A stretch of DNA of 50,430 nt from an uncultured Bacilli bacterium (GTDB taxonomy: Bacteria > Bacillota_I > Bacilli_A > RF39 > UBA660): contig CAJUHL010000009.1 of assembly GCA_910586425.1 (NCBI GenBank), positions 1 through 50,430 of the forward strand, given 5' to 3'. Position numbers and translations under genes: made by a program. Shown one piece after another: positions 33,900 to 42,808 of the stretch (its first letter is position 1; every line of letters starts with the position of its first letter). The notes under the pieces are model-generated. The model was not told where the DNA came from, ran no database searches, and worked only from the letters and a program-made list of their open reading frames with translations.

Positions 33900-34889
33900 A
33901 TGTTTGCAAAAGATATCGGAATCGATTTGGGAACCGCGAATGTATTAATTTATATAAAAGGACAAGGTGTTGTATTAAATGAACCAAGTGTTGTTGCAAT
34001 TGATAGTGAAACAAAAAAACCGCTTGCAGTTGGACATAAGGCTAGAAATATGTTAGGAAGAACACCAGGGAAAGTGCATGCTATTAGACCGATGAAAGAT
34101 GGTGTAATTGCAGATTTTGATGCGACTGAAATTATGCTCAATCATTTTATTCGTGAGGTAAATGCAAGAAGTATGTTAACACGTCCACGTATTTTGATTT
34201 GCTGTCCATCCAATATTACACAAGTAGAAAAAAATGCCATCAAAGAAGCAGCAGAACGGACAGGAGCACGCAAAGTATTTCTGGAGGAAGAACCTAAAGT
34301 GGCTGCCATTGGCGCAGGGATGGATATTTCTAAACCAAGTGGTAATATGGTAATAGATATAGGTGGTGGCACAACAGATATCGCTGTTTTATCCATGGGA
34401 GATATTGTCAATAGTACATCTATAAAAATAGCGGGAAATACATTTGATAATGATATTATTAAGTATATCAAGAAAAAATATAAATTACTCATTGGCGATC
34501 GTACAGCAGAAGAAATTAAATTAACCATCGGTAATGTATTTCCCAATAGCATTAAAGAAAAGATGGAAGTACGCGGTCGAGATTTAGGAACAGGATTACC
34601 TCACACGATTACTTTAGATAGCGAGGAAATTGCAGAAGCATTAAAAGAGAGTGCTGATGTAATTGTACATACAGCTAAAAATGTATTAGAACAAACCCCA
34701 CCAGAATTATCAGCGGATATTATTGATAAAGGAATTGTTGTAACAGGTGGTGGTGCATTGATTCGAGGAATGGATCAATTGCTTGCAAATGAACTAAAAG
34801 TTCCTGTTAAAATCGCAGATAGCCCACTTACATGTGTGGCCGAAGGGACAGGTATTTTACTTGGTAATCTACATTTGATTGACAAATAA
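33900..34889 (+). CDS. mbl: MreB/Mbl-like rod-shape actin homologue
   Basis: An MreB-type actin that organises lateral wall synthesis. The 329-residue product has the actin ATPase motifs: IGIDLGTANVLIY (phosphate 1), VIDIGGGTTDIAVLS (phosphate 2, about 153-167) and GIVVTGGGALIRGM (adenosine, about 279-292). The place directly after spoIIID marks it as the Mbl paralogue by synteny. Sequence alone does not separate Mbl from MreB here. Confidence 0.92.
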   Translation: MFAKDIGIDLGTANVLIYIKGQGVVLNEPSVVAIDSETKKPLAVGHKARNMLGRTPGKVHAIRPMKDGVIADFDATEIMLNHFIREVNARSMLTRPRILICCPSNITQVEKNAIKEAAERTGARKVFLEEEPKVAAIGAGMDISKPSGNMVIDIGGGTTDIAVLSMGDIVNSTSIKIAGNTFDNDIIKYIKKKYKLLIGDRTAEEIKLTIGNVFPNSIKEKMEVRGRDLGTGLPHTITLDSEEIAEALKESADVIVHTAKNVLEQTPPELSADIIDKGIVVTGGGALIRGMDQLLANELKVPVKIADSPLTCVAEGTGILLGNLHLIDK

Positions 34890-34914
34890 AGCATTCCGAT
34901 AAAAAGGAATGCTT
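34889..34914. terminator. convergent terminator between mbl and the sigma factor gene
   Basis: 9-bp perfect stem AAGCATTCC (34889-34897) / GGAATGCTT (34906-34914), 8-base loop. T-runs are poor on both sides. Confidence 0.65.
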
Positions 34915-34928
34915 ATTAAATATGATTT

Positions 34929-35627
34929 TTAATGTTCCGCTGAATATTGTTTTGATTTTCCTATTTCAGATATGTCATTCTCACCGAATCCTTCTTGATA
35001 TAAATTCTGTTTTATTATTTTTAATGACCGTTTTATGATGCGAGAGATGCTGCCTTGTGTAAGATTTGTCAATTTTCCAATTTCTCTTTGGGATAATGGA
35101 TCTTCTCCCGTAAATCCAAAATACAAATTTAGAATGGTTTGATTGAGTTGGGGCAATTCTTGAATCAACCTACGTATTGTGATAGAAAGCTCTTTTTCTT
35201 CATAACCCGCTATTAAATCACAATTTTCATCTATTAATATATCTTCGTATTTTAATGTATGTCCATCATCAGTAATCGTTACAGTATCATCTAAACTAGG
35301 ATTATCATTATATTTTTTATTTTTTCTGAAAAACATTATTATTTCATTTCGGATACATATTATTGCATATGTATTAAATTTGTAATTCTTGCTTACATCA
35401 AAAGTATCTACGGCCTTGATTAAACCAATAAACCCAATTGAAATTAATTCATCTAAACAATAGGAAATTGTATTCTCTTTAATTTTATTTGCTTCAAAAA
35501 TAACTAATTTTATATTGTGCTCTATAATTGTATTTCTAAATGCTTTGTCCCCCGCTTTATACTGAATAAAATAGTCACGTAATTTGTCCTCACTTAATGA
35601 TTCTTTTAGTTTATAATCAAAAACCAT
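34929..35627 (-). CDS. sporulation-type (SigE/SigK-like) RNA polymerase sigma factor lacking a pro-sequence
   Basis: The 232-residue product has region 2 (DELISIGFIGLIKAVDTFDV, then NYKFNTYAIICIRNEIIMFF) and region 4 (LSQREIGKLTNLTQGSISRI) of the sigma-70 family. RNTIIEHNIKLV and the IRNEIIMFFRKNKK stretch resemble SigK and SigE most closely. The N-terminus MVFDYKLKESLSEDKLRDYF starts about where mature SigK begins. There is no hydrophobic pro-peptide like the one that holds Bacillus pro-SigK or pro-SigE at the membrane. A minus-strand AGAAGG lies 9-10 bases before ATG. It is divergent from its right-hand neighbour and convergent with mbl. I cannot decide between SigE and SigK. Confidence 0.8.
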   Translation of the reverse strand: MVFDYKLKESLSEDKLRDYFIQYKAGDKAFRNTIIEHNIKLVIFEANKIKENTISYCLDELISIGFIGLIKAVDTFDVSKNYKFNTYAIICIRNEIIMFFRKNKKYNDNPSLDDTVTITDDGHTLKYEDILIDENCDLIAGYEEKELSITIRRLIQELPQLNQTILNLYFGFTGEDPLSQREIGKLTNLTQGSISRIIKRSLKIIKQNLYQEGFGENDISEIGKSKQYSAEH

Positions 35628-35773
35628 ATTTAAATTACCTTCTTTCTTTAGTGCTTATTAGTTTATCTATTTTTAGATTAGATGTCAATTATAAATTTAT
35701 GATTCCTTAAAAACAGATAATATAATTGTATAATTAATTCTTACCTTAAAATGCTGTACAGATTTATTTGAAA

Positions 35774-35802
35774 TAGACATAGAAATAGAAAAATGCTATA
35801 AT
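35774..35802 (+). promoter_or_regulatory. sigma-A promoter
   Basis: TAGACA (35774-35779) and TATAAT (35797-35802), spacer 17, just upstream of ATG 35818. Confidence 0.6.
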
Positions 35803-35817
35803 GAACATGGTGGTATA

Positions 35818-36888
35818 ATGAATCAAGATATTGTAACAAAAATTATTTTAATGATATTCATACCGTTTATATTTGTGGTATTATTAATTCCTTATATTAA
35901 GAAAATAGCAGTTCAAATTCATGCAGTGGATGACCATATTGGTGGCCGGCACATTCATAAAAAGCCTATTCCAAAATTAGGTGGATTGGCTATATTTTTG
36001 GGATTTTTACTTGGATATATGATATTTGGAACACCGAGTGCCATGATGAATGCGATTTTAATTGGAAGCTTTATCATTCTAATAATCGGTGTCATTGATG
36101 ATATTACAGAATTAAGTGCCAAAACCCAATTCATTGGACAACTTGCCGCAGCCAGTGTTATCGTTTTTTATGGCAACATCTTAATACGCGACATTAGCGC
36201 TTTTGGTCTTTACATTGAATTTAGTTGGTTATCCTATCCTCTTACCCTACTTTTTATTTTAGGATGTATCAATTGTATTAACCTAATCGATGGATTGGAT
36301 GGATTATCTGGTGGTATTAGTGCCATCTATTATTTGACGATTGGTATTATAGCTACCATGCAAGGAAAATTGGGTTTAGATTTTGTTTTGGCTTTTATAA
36401 TGCTTGGCTCTACTTTAGGTTTCTTGGTTTATAATTTTAATCCTGCAACTATCTTTGCTGGAAATTCTGGATCAATGTTTATGGGTTTTATCATTGCTAT
36501 CATTGCGCTACTTGGATTTAAGAATGTTACCATGACGTCATTGATTATTCCGCTTATCATTTTAGCAATTCCAATTTTGGATACTTTATTTGCTATTATT
36601 AGACGAACACTAAAAGGGGAAAACCCTTTTCATGCAGATCAATTTCATATACATCATCAATTACTAAATCGTAATTTATCCCAAAGAGCAACTGTTATTG
36701 TGATTTATATTATGGATTCATTATTTGCATTTGCGTCTATTGTATATGTACTCAAAGACAACCAACTAGGTTATATTATATATGGAACTTTATTAGTAAT
36801 TGTTCTTGTATTTGTCGCCAAGACCAATGTCGTTTTTGATGCAGAAAGTGTGAAGAAAAAACGAATAAAAAAATATAATAAAAAATAG
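35818..36888 (+). CDS. TagO/WecA-like undecaprenyl-phosphate HexNAc-1-phosphate transferase
   Basis: It belongs to the MraY/WecA polyprenol-phosphate transferase family. The 356-residue membrane protein has about ten transmembrane helices and the conserved cytoplasmic loops: KKPIPKLGGLAIF (about 41-53), GVIDD (near 97), NCINLIDGLDGLSGG (about 154-168), GNSGSMFMGF, and the C-terminal HADQFHIHHQLL, whose His-rich motif separates WecA/TagO from MraY. It should start wall teichoic acid or another wall glycopolymer by loading GlcNAc-1-P onto undecaprenyl phosphate. It is monocistronic with its own terminator. Confidence 0.9.
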   Translation: MNQDIVTKIILMIFIPFIFVVLLIPYIKKIAVQIHAVDDHIGGRHIHKKPIPKLGGLAIFLGFLLGYMIFGTPSAMMNAILIGSFIILIIGVIDDITELSAKTQFIGQLAAASVIVFYGNILIRDISAFGLYIEFSWLSYPLTLLFILGCINCINLIDGLDGLSGGISAIYYLTIGIIATMQGKLGLDFVLAFIMLGSTLGFLVYNFNPATIFAGNSGSMFMGFIIAIIALLGFKNVTMTSLIIPLIILAIPILDTLFAIIRRTLKGENPFHADQFHIHHQLLNRNLSQRATVIVIYIMDSLFAFASIVYVLKDNQLGYIIYGTLLVIVLVFVAKTNVVFDAESVKKKRIKKYNKK

Positions 36889-36921
36889 ATACATTTTAAA
36901 TCTGAATGAAGTATCTTTTTT
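36887..36921 (+). terminator. terminator after the TagO-like gene
   Basis: AGATAC (36887-36892) / GTATCT (36911-36916), with ATT/AAT further pairing inside, then T-run. Confidence 0.65.
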
Positions 36922-36954
36922 ATTTTAATAGGTATACTAACCATAGGTGATACT

Positions 36955-37674
36955 ATGCAAAATATGATAGATGCATTTATGATTGTTCCAAGAAGTTTAT
37001 TTTCTTTAATTGCTTTATTTTTAATTACAAAAATTATTGGCAGAAAACAAGTATCAGAACTTTCCTTATTTGATTATGTGATTGGAATTTCCATTGGAAA
37101 CTTTGCGGCAGAAATGACGATTAATATGGATGCTCCTTATATGCATGGAATCATAGCGGTACTTGTCTTTGGAATCAGTGCATATCTCGTTTCCCTCCTT
37201 TCTATGAAAAGTATTCATTTAAGGAGGTGGATAATTGGAACACCTATTATGATGATTCAAAATGGGAAAATTTTAGAAAAAAATATGAAAAAAGTAATGT
37301 TAGATATAAATGATTTGTTAGAACAATGTAGAGCTGCTGGTTATTTTGACTTGAATGAAATCGCCTATGCGATTATGGAGGCCAATGGCAAATTAAGCAT
37401 TTTACCAGTTAGTGAATATAAACCATTGACACCCAAAGATATGAGCGTAAAAGTATCCAAAGCAAGTTTATGTTCGAATGTAATAATTGATAGCAGAATT
37501 ATGATAAATAACTTAAAAAATATGAATAAAACAGAAGAATGGCTTGAGAAAGAATTAAAAATCAAAGGATATCAAAATACACATAATATTTTACTTGCAA
37601 CGTTAGACAGTCAGGAAAAACTAACCATATATGAAAAAAATGAAACTTTGGAAAATATTAACGTATTGGAATAA
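36955..37674 (+). CDS. DUF421 (YetF-like) membrane protein
   Basis: The 239-residue product has three N-terminal transmembrane helices (about 12-25, 40-55, 60-80), with IIGRKQVSELSLFDYVIGIS between, then the soluble DUF421 domain (PIMMIQNGKILEKNMKKVML, then ...DLNEIAYAIMEANGKLSILP). YetF-type proteins occur in several copies in spore formers, and some are in spore membranes. The biochemical role is unknown. AGGTGATACT precedes ATG. Confidence 0.85.
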   Translation: MQNMIDAFMIVPRSLFSLIALFLITKIIGRKQVSELSLFDYVIGISIGNFAAEMTINMDAPYMHGIIAVLVFGISAYLVSLLSMKSIHLRRWIIGTPIMMIQNGKILEKNMKKVMLDINDLLEQCRAAGYFDLNEIAYAIMEANGKLSILPVSEYKPLTPKDMSVKVSKASLCSNVIIDSRIMINNLKNMNKTEEWLEKELKIKGYQNTHNILLATLDSQEKLTIYEKNETLENINVLE

Positions 37675-37685
37675 ATAAAAAAGTG

Positions 37686-37714
37686 ATGACAATATCTCTT
37701 CTTAATGATATAAT
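37686..37714 (+). promoter_or_regulatory. sigma-A promoter
   Basis: ATGACA (37686-37691) and TATAAT (37709-37714), spacer 17. The inferred transcription start near 37721 fixes the next gene start at ATG 37737 and not the earlier in-frame ATG. Confidence 0.6.
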
Positions 37715-37736
37715 AGCTCCTTGGGGAGGTAAATGT

Positions 37737-38531
37737 ATGAAAAAAATTTATGAAAAAACAGAAATTGAAATATGGAAAAAATTAGCTGACGAAGTTCAAA
37801 ATTTGAATATTTCAGATGGTTCTGATGAGGAATTTAATTATAATTTAAAACTATTAGAAAATATATTTGCTAATTTGGATATCTGTGTAGAAGAATCCAT
37901 AAGAGAGCCACAACATAAAAACCAAATTGGAGCGGCTTCTTTATTACATGCCATTTATAGTAGTAAGCAAACAAATCATCAGAAAAAAGCTAATTTTTAT
38001 GAGAAAGTACATCAACTATCTGATATAGATGTACAATATGTTTCATTTATGCCTATAAATGAATATTATAATATGGAAAAATTCAAAGTAAGAACAGATT
38101 CAAAAGAGAGTGCACAAGCGTTACATATGTACTATACTGATGGGTTATTTTCGTTGCAAACGGGTGATGAAATGTGTCGCATCACACCCAAAGGAGAATG
38201 GATCTACTATAAGAACTATTTATTAGAAAACTTAAAAGATCATAACTATTTACTAGAAGTAGCCCTAGAAGTAGAGCGAGAAAAAATAGAATATCAAGCA
38301 CCACAAATGATGGCGATTGCAACTTTGAAAACTTTTGATGGTGAGTTTCCATCAAAAAAGCAAATTTCAACTTTATCGCTACCTAAATTGACTGTTGCAA
38401 ATCAAAGTGTAAATTGGGATGAACCAATATTAATGAAACAGCAATTGGAATATTTTGATGTAAGCTGTGCTAGTTATCAAAAACGTTTGAAAATAGATGA
38501 TCACAACCAATATTATTATACAAATATGTAA
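37737..38531 (+). CDS. hypothetical protein, 264 residues
   Basis: The start at 37737 is supported by GGGGAGGT and by a promoter that lies inside the longer frame (open from 37683). The protein is soluble and acidic, with mixed helix and strand character and no motif known to me. It begins MKKIYEKTEIEIWKKLADEV and has a long charged stretch near 170-190. It has no signal peptide. The neighbours give no clue. Confidence 0.65.
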   Translation: MKKIYEKTEIEIWKKLADEVQNLNISDGSDEEFNYNLKLLENIFANLDICVEESIREPQHKNQIGAASLLHAIYSSKQTNHQKKANFYEKVHQLSDIDVQYVSFMPINEYYNMEKFKVRTDSKESAQALHMYYTDGLFSLQTGDEMCRITPKGEWIYYKNYLLENLKDHNYLLEVALEVEREKIEYQAPQMMAIATLKTFDGEFPSKKQISTLSLPKLTVANQSVNWDEPILMKQQLEYFDVSCASYQKRLKIDDHNQYYYTNM

Positions 38532-38557
38532 ACCATTGTACAATTTTTAACAGATAA

Positions 38558-38586
38558 TTGGAATTGATGATTCATTTTGGTATACT
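38558..38586 (+). promoter_or_regulatory. sigma-A promoter of the nudix gene
   Basis: TTGGAA (38558-38563) and TATACT (38581-38586), spacer 17. The start would be only about 10 bases before ATG 38602. Confidence 0.5.
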
Positions 38587-38601
38587 GAAGTAGGTGATGT
38601 T

Positions 38602-39036
38602 ATGGATATGCAACGTGAATTTTGTGCTTCTGCCTATGTAATAGATCCATTTACCAAAAAAATTCTTTTGGTAAAACATAAAGATTACAATCGATGGACA
38701 CAACCAGGAGGTCATATAGAAAAAGGGGAAATCCCAGAGGAAGCTGCCATTCGTGAAACATATGAAGAAACAGGAATTAAAGTGAAAATTTTGGGAGAGC
38801 GCTTTCCAAGAGAAGAAGATTACATAAGACCTTTGGGTATTCAAAGAAACAGATCTAAAACAGGTGAAACATATATTGATATTATTTATCCAGCTGTACC
38901 AATACATGATATAGAACCCAAAATAAATGATGAGAGTACAGATATTAGATGGTTTTCTAGAGAAGAATTAGATGACATCAAAGTGTTTGAAGACATTAAA
39001 ATTACAATGGATTATATCTTAAAAAATTATTTTTAA
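38602..39036 (+). CDS. nudix hydrolase
   Basis: A 144-residue nudix protein. The nudix box (residues 37-59) fits G-x5-E-x7-REUxEExGU: G37, E43, R51-E52, E55-E56 and G58 are all present, so Mg2+ binding and pyrophosphohydrolase activity are expected. The N-terminus has VIDPFTKKILLVKH and the C-terminus DIRWFSREELDD. The substrate cannot be told. TAGGTGATG precedes ATG. Confidence 0.9.
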   Translation: MDMQREFCASAYVIDPFTKKILLVKHKDYNRWTQPGGHIEKGEIPEEAAIRETYEETGIKVKILGERFPREEDYIRPLGIQRNRSKTGETYIDIIYPAVPIHDIEPKINDESTDIRWFSREELDDIKVFEDIKITMDYILKNYF

Positions 39037-39064
39037 AAGGATACCCTATGATATCCTTTTTTTG
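39035..39064. terminator. bidirectional terminator between nudix and nuclease genes
   Basis: 9-bp stem AAAAGGATA (39035-39043) / TATCCTTTT (39052-39060), 8-base loop, followed by TTT. The nuclease stop codon is inside the loop. Confidence 0.75.
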
Positions 39065-39666
39065 AGCTCCTTTTTAACCCTTGATTTTATCGTTCGATTG
39101 AGTTTTTTTCTTCCTCTAGGAAATACAATATATATAACAATCATGAGACCAACTGTTATTATGATATACCAATAATTGTTTTTTTTAGGATTTTCCTGAC
39201 TCCAAATTCCAATTTGTTTTTCTTTGGCTATTTTTTCATGTTCCTGCAATAAAGAGGTATAAGAATAATTACCATATAGATAAGCGACTTTGGCAAGACC
39301 TCTTTGGATCAAACTATCTTGTAACAAAACACCATCTACATAAACCCATGCAAGATGTCGTTTGTATTTATCATATAAATCACTACCAGAATCATATTCT
39401 AAAACGATATTATTAGCCTTTGTTAATGCCTCACAAGTAAACTTACTGGCTTCTTTTCCATATGGTTCTTCTTGTTTTGTTGGATGTTTTGTTTCTGGTG
39501 TATCAATTGCCAAAAAACGAACAGTAACCTCTTCATGATTCAGTATCACTTTAGCTGTATCACCATCGACACATTTTGAGAAAGTAACAGTTACTTTTTT
39601 ATTTTGTGCAAAAACAATTGTGGGAATAAAATAGAAAAGAAATATCAACAAAATTACTTTTTTCAT
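39046..39666 (-). CDS. secreted, membrane-anchored thermonuclease (SNase family)
   Basis: The 206-residue product has an N-terminal signal peptide (about 1-20, ending VFAQ) and a staphylococcal-nuclease domain (about 23-152). The catalytic residues are visible in DGDTAKV, VRFLAIDTPETKHP (Arg, Asp, Glu) and the later YDKYKRHLAWVYVDG (second catalytic Arg). A C-terminal transmembrane helix (about 165-184) and a very basic tail follow, so the enzyme should remain on the outer face of the membrane. It is Ca2+-dependent by family. The start and promoter of the gene are duplicated as a relic at 41986-42046. Confidence 0.9.
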   Translation of the reverse strand: MKKVILLIFLFYFIPTIVFAQNKKVTVTFSKCVDGDTAKVILNHEEVTVRFLAIDTPETKHPTKQEEPYGKEASKFTCEALTKANNIVLEYDSGSDLYDKYKRHLAWVYVDGVLLQDSLIQRGLAKVAYLYGNYSYTSLLQEHEKIAKEKQIGIWSQENPKKNNYWYIIITVGLMIVIYIVFPRGRKKLNRTIKSRVKKELKKRIS

Positions 39667-39711
39667 ACAACCATCTCTTTATAATCAGTATATCAAGAAT
39701 AAATGAAATAA
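39651..39711 (-). repeat. duplicated nuclease start/promoter segment, copy A (functional)
   Basis: 61 bases covering the first codons and promoter region of the nuclease gene. They match 41986-42046 with about ten differences; the first 27 bases are identical. Confidence 0.7.
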
Positions 39712-39716
39712 TGCAA
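39687..39716 (-). promoter_or_regulatory. promoter of the nuclease gene
   Basis: On the minus strand TTGCAT (39716-39711) and TATACT (39692-39687), with an 18-base spacer. Confidence 0.5.
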
Positions 39717-39936
39717 GTAAGAAATTAGTAATTGTAGGCATGATATATCAAAACCATAATTGTCTGATTGGATATAATTGTACCTTAAAGGTGATAGTAG
39801 ACAAAAAGCGTAATGTTCAAAAGGTGAAATTCATTATGTGTTCTAATTACATAAAATGTTAGTTATCAAAATACACATAAATCACTATAATAAATAGATT
39901 AGAAAACTGTAAGGTCCACCCTATATTACTTATGCA
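39717..39936. other. intergenic before the HelD-like gene
   Basis: No convincing gene. A 40-codon ORF (39740-39862, MIYQNHNCLIGYNCTLK...) has no good ribosome binding site and is probably chance or a relic. Confidence 0.45.
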
Positions 39937-39965
39937 TTGACAGAACGAAAAAAAAGGTATATTAT
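39937..39965 (+). promoter_or_regulatory. sigma-A promoter of the HelD-like gene
   Basis: Perfect TTGACA (39937-39942) and TATTAT (39960-39965), spacer 17. Confidence 0.7.
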
Positions 39966-40000
39966 GTAAATCGCAAGATTAGTACTTAATAGGAGGAGCT

Positions 40001-41941
40001 ATGGAACAGGAGAGAGAAAAACTAAATTCAATTATAGCGCAGATCAAAGAAGTAATTGAAGATTCTAATTTAAAACTAGATAATATAAAAGAATTATACC
40101 GATTTAACTATGATGTTATGTTAGAAGAAAAATTCCGTTTGGAAACCTACATAAGGTCACTAGAAAAAGCAGAAAAAACACCTTATTTTGCACGCATTGA
40201 TTTTCAAAATCATAAACAATTGAATCAATGTTATATTGGAAAAAGAGGTATTATGGATTATGATGGCCAAATGATAACAGTAGATTGGCGAGCCCCTATT
40301 GCATCTTTATATTATGATGCCAATGTTGGCGAATGTACATATGAAGCTCCAGAAGGAACAGTAAAAGGAAATTTACTTTTGAAAAGACAGTATACCATTG
40401 AAGATGGGAAATTAATCAGTTATAGTGATGTAGATACTGTGTCAAATGATGAACTATTAAAGCCATATTTGAATGTAAGTGCGGATAATCGCTTAAAAAA
40501 TATTATCGCAACCATTCAAAGTGAACAAAATAAAATTATACGTTCTGATATGTCAAAAAACATTGTAGTACAAGGAGTAGCTGGTAGTGGAAAAACAACG
40601 GTAGCGCTCCATAGGATTGCGTATCTTGTTTATCGTTACAAAGATGTGTATAAGCCAAGTGACTACATGGTCATTGGACCAAATCAGTTTTTTGTAAGTT
40701 ATATATCTAATATATTACCAGATTTGGATGTCAATGGTGTTACACAAAATACATTAGAAGAATTATTTTTTGAAAAAATGGGGAACCAATTTACCATCAA
40801 TCGATATCTTGATGTAATAAAAGAATATGATGAAGATGCAAAGCAAAAATGTTCGATTGATATGAAGAAACGAATCGATCAGTATTTTGAAAATCTAAAA
40901 GTATTGCCAAACGAGGATCTAGTGATGGATGGAATTGAGATTGCCAAACAGTCACTTGTCAAAGAACTTTATCAAGAAGCTAATAATGGAATTTTCAAAA
41001 GTGTCCAAGATAAAATTGAAAGAGTAATGTTATTATTAGAAAAATATATCAATGATAATATGGAATCCTACTCCAACTTATATATTAAAAATAATCATGC
41101 ACAAAGTATATTAGAAAAATTCAAAGCCAATACACATAATTATTTAAAAAAATATTTTAAAATATTGAATGTAAAAGCAAAAGATATTTATATTGAAATT
41201 TTAAAAGAATCTAATATAGATATCAAAAATATAGAAAAAAATATAATTGATATTGAAGATGTTGCTCCATTACTTTATATTCAACATCAATTGACTGGAA
41301 ATAAAGAATGGAATCATTACAAACATATTGTAATTGACGAAGCACAAGATTATGGAGAATTTACTTTTTATGTATTGCGTGCCATGTTTCAAAATGCAAC
41401 TTTCAGCATCTATGGAGATTTACTACAGGGCATCTATCCATATCGTAGTATAAAAAATTGGGAAACACTTGTGCCAGTATTTGATGATTTTGAGATATTG
41501 AAATTAAATAAAAGTTATCGTACTACAATTGAAATTATGAATGAAGCCAATAAAATTGGTAAAATGTTAGGATTTGATCAAGCAATCCCAGTAATTCGTC
41601 ATGGGGAAGAAGTAGAAAAGACAAGTGCACCTATTTTAGAAATCCTTCATCAATTAAAACAAAGCTATAAGACCATTGCGATTATTACAAAAACCCAAGA
41701 GAGTGCCAATCGGATACATGCTAAAATAGACTCTGATTTCCAATCAAGTCTCATTACTGCCCATGACCAGAATTATGATAGTGAAATAACAGTATTGCCA
41801 AGTTATTTATCAAAGGGATTGGAATTCGATGCTGTAATATTAACACAGCCAGGAGAATATGATATGAATAATACACTCGATATGAAATTACTATATGTTG
41901 CACAAACACGATCCCTGCATAAATTATGCATCCTAGATTAA
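40001..41941 (+). CDS. HelD-like UvrD-superfamily helicase
   Basis: HelD proteins are SF1 ATPases that bind stalled RNA polymerase and recycle it from DNA. The 646-residue product has an N-terminal coiled arm (about 1-60), a characteristic CYIGKRGIMDYDG ... VDWRAPIASLYYDA region (about 78-110), Walker A GVAGSGKTT (about 190-198), HIVIDEAQDYGEF (motif II, about 445-457), SIYGDLLQGIYPYRS (motif III) and late motifs LNKSYRTTIEI and YVAQTR. It is shorter than Bacillus HelD (774), so it is a compact version. AGGAGGAGCT precedes ATG. It is flanked by the two copies of the nuclease start segment, suggesting a duplication or insertion event. Confidence 0.88.
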   Translation: MEQEREKLNSIIAQIKEVIEDSNLKLDNIKELYRFNYDVMLEEKFRLETYIRSLEKAEKTPYFARIDFQNHKQLNQCYIGKRGIMDYDGQMITVDWRAPIASLYYDANVGECTYEAPEGTVKGNLLLKRQYTIEDGKLISYSDVDTVSNDELLKPYLNVSADNRLKNIIATIQSEQNKIIRSDMSKNIVVQGVAGSGKTTVALHRIAYLVYRYKDVYKPSDYMVIGPNQFFVSYISNILPDLDVNGVTQNTLEELFFEKMGNQFTINRYLDVIKEYDEDAKQKCSIDMKKRIDQYFENLKVLPNEDLVMDGIEIAKQSLVKELYQEANNGIFKSVQDKIERVMLLLEKYINDNMESYSNLYIKNNHAQSILEKFKANTHNYLKKYFKILNVKAKDIYIEILKESNIDIKNIEKNIIDIEDVAPLLYIQHQLTGNKEWNHYKHIVIDEAQDYGEFTFYVLRAMFQNATFSIYGDLLQGIYPYRSIKNWETLVPVFDDFEILKLNKSYRTTIEIMNEANKIGKMLGFDQAIPVIRHGEEVEKTSAPILEILHQLKQSYKTIAIITKTQESANRIHAKIDSDFQSSLITAHDQNYDSEITVLPSYLSKGLEFDAVILTQPGEYDMNNTLDMKLLYVAQTRSLHKLCILD

Positions 41942-41985
41942 AAATTGATTTCAATCTTTTGTAAAAAAATTTTTGGAATCAAACA

Positions 41986-42046
41986 AAAATTACTTTTTTC
42001 ATACAACCATCTTTTTATGATTAATATACCAAGTATAAATAAAATA
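41986..42046 (-). pseudogene. duplicated nuclease start segment, copy B (relic)
   Basis: It matches 39651-39711. Read on the minus strand it keeps the ribosome binding region and ATG (42001-41999) and the codons MKKVIFV, then stops. The rest of the second nuclease gene is gone, and HelD now stands in its place. The promoter copy is degraded. Confidence 0.65.
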
Positions 42047-42094
42047 GGATAAACAGGACTGTTTTATCGTAAATAAAGGAAAGGTGTGTGTAAG

Positions 42095-42808
42095 ATGCCA
42101 AGAAAAAAACCAATCATAGGAATTGTTGGCAGACCAGATATGTTAAATGATGGAGATGCCATAATCTGCGTATGGGAAAAAACAAGAAGAGCCATTGTTC
42201 AAAAAGGTGGAATTCCAGTACTTATTCTCCCTACACAAAATATAATTTATGAGGAAATAAGGCCAAAAGATACACCAAGATTAATAGAAACTGAAAAAGA
42301 AGATTTAAAAACGATAGTCGATTGTTGCGATGGTTTATGGATACCTGGTGGCTATAAATGGTATGAGTATGATTTGGTTATTTATCAATACGCATTAAAG
42401 AAGGATATTCCCATTTTAGGGGTTTGTGCAGGAATGCAAATGATGGCAAGCATGGACAATCAAAAACGTGATGAAAGTATTAGAGGAAATGCTAAAAACG
42501 ATACAAAAATCAATCATCATCAAGAAAATCAGAAGTATGTACACAATGTAACTATAACAAATAATACATTATTGAAAAAAATAGTAGACACAGATGAAAT
42601 GCAAGTGAATAGTGAACATAACTATCATGTACAAACTACAACAGAATTCATTATTTCTGCTTACTCTGAAGATGGATTGATTGAAGCCATTGAACTTCCA
42701 AATAAAAAATTTGTTGTAGGCACGCAGTGGCATCTTGAAACAATGCTTAATTATGACGAATATGCCAATAAAATAGTAGACGCATTTATAGAGAGTTGTA
42801 GAAACTAG
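42095..42808 (+). CDS. gamma-glutamyl-GABA hydrolase-like class I glutamine amidotransferase
   Basis: The 237-residue product belongs to the PuuD/peptidase C26 family. The frame opens at GTG 42086, but ATG 42095 behind AAAGGTG is better placed. It starts KKPIIGIVGRPDML. The nucleophile is Cys111 in ILGVCAGMQMMA, and the late dyad is in GTQWHLET (about 212-219, His and Glu). NHHQ and SEHNYHV lie between, as in the family. PuuD hydrolyses gamma-glutamyl-GABA, but related enzymes act on other gamma-glutamyl compounds, and no putrescine pathway genes are nearby, so the substrate is open. Confidence 0.85.
   Translation: MPRKKPIIGIVGRPDMLNDGDAIICVWEKTRRAIVQKGGIPVLILPTQNIIYEEIRPKDTPRLIETEKEDLKTIVDCCDGLWIPGGYKWYEYDLVIYQYALKKDIPILGVCAGMQMMASMDNQKRDESIRGNAKNDTKINHHQENQKYVHNVTITNNTLLKKIVDTDEMQVNSEHNYHVQTTTEFIISAYSEDGLIEAIELPNKKFVVGTQWHLETMLNYDEYANKIVDAFIESCRN

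Noticed and set aside
34142..34552. 136-codon minus-strand ORF inside mbl
   Set aside because: It is antisense to the actin phosphate motifs; long open antisense frames are common in such AT-rich coding sequence.
42086..42094. GTG start for the GATase gene
   Set aside because: The GTG directly abuts the AAAGGTG ribosome binding site, so the ATG at 42095 is better spaced.
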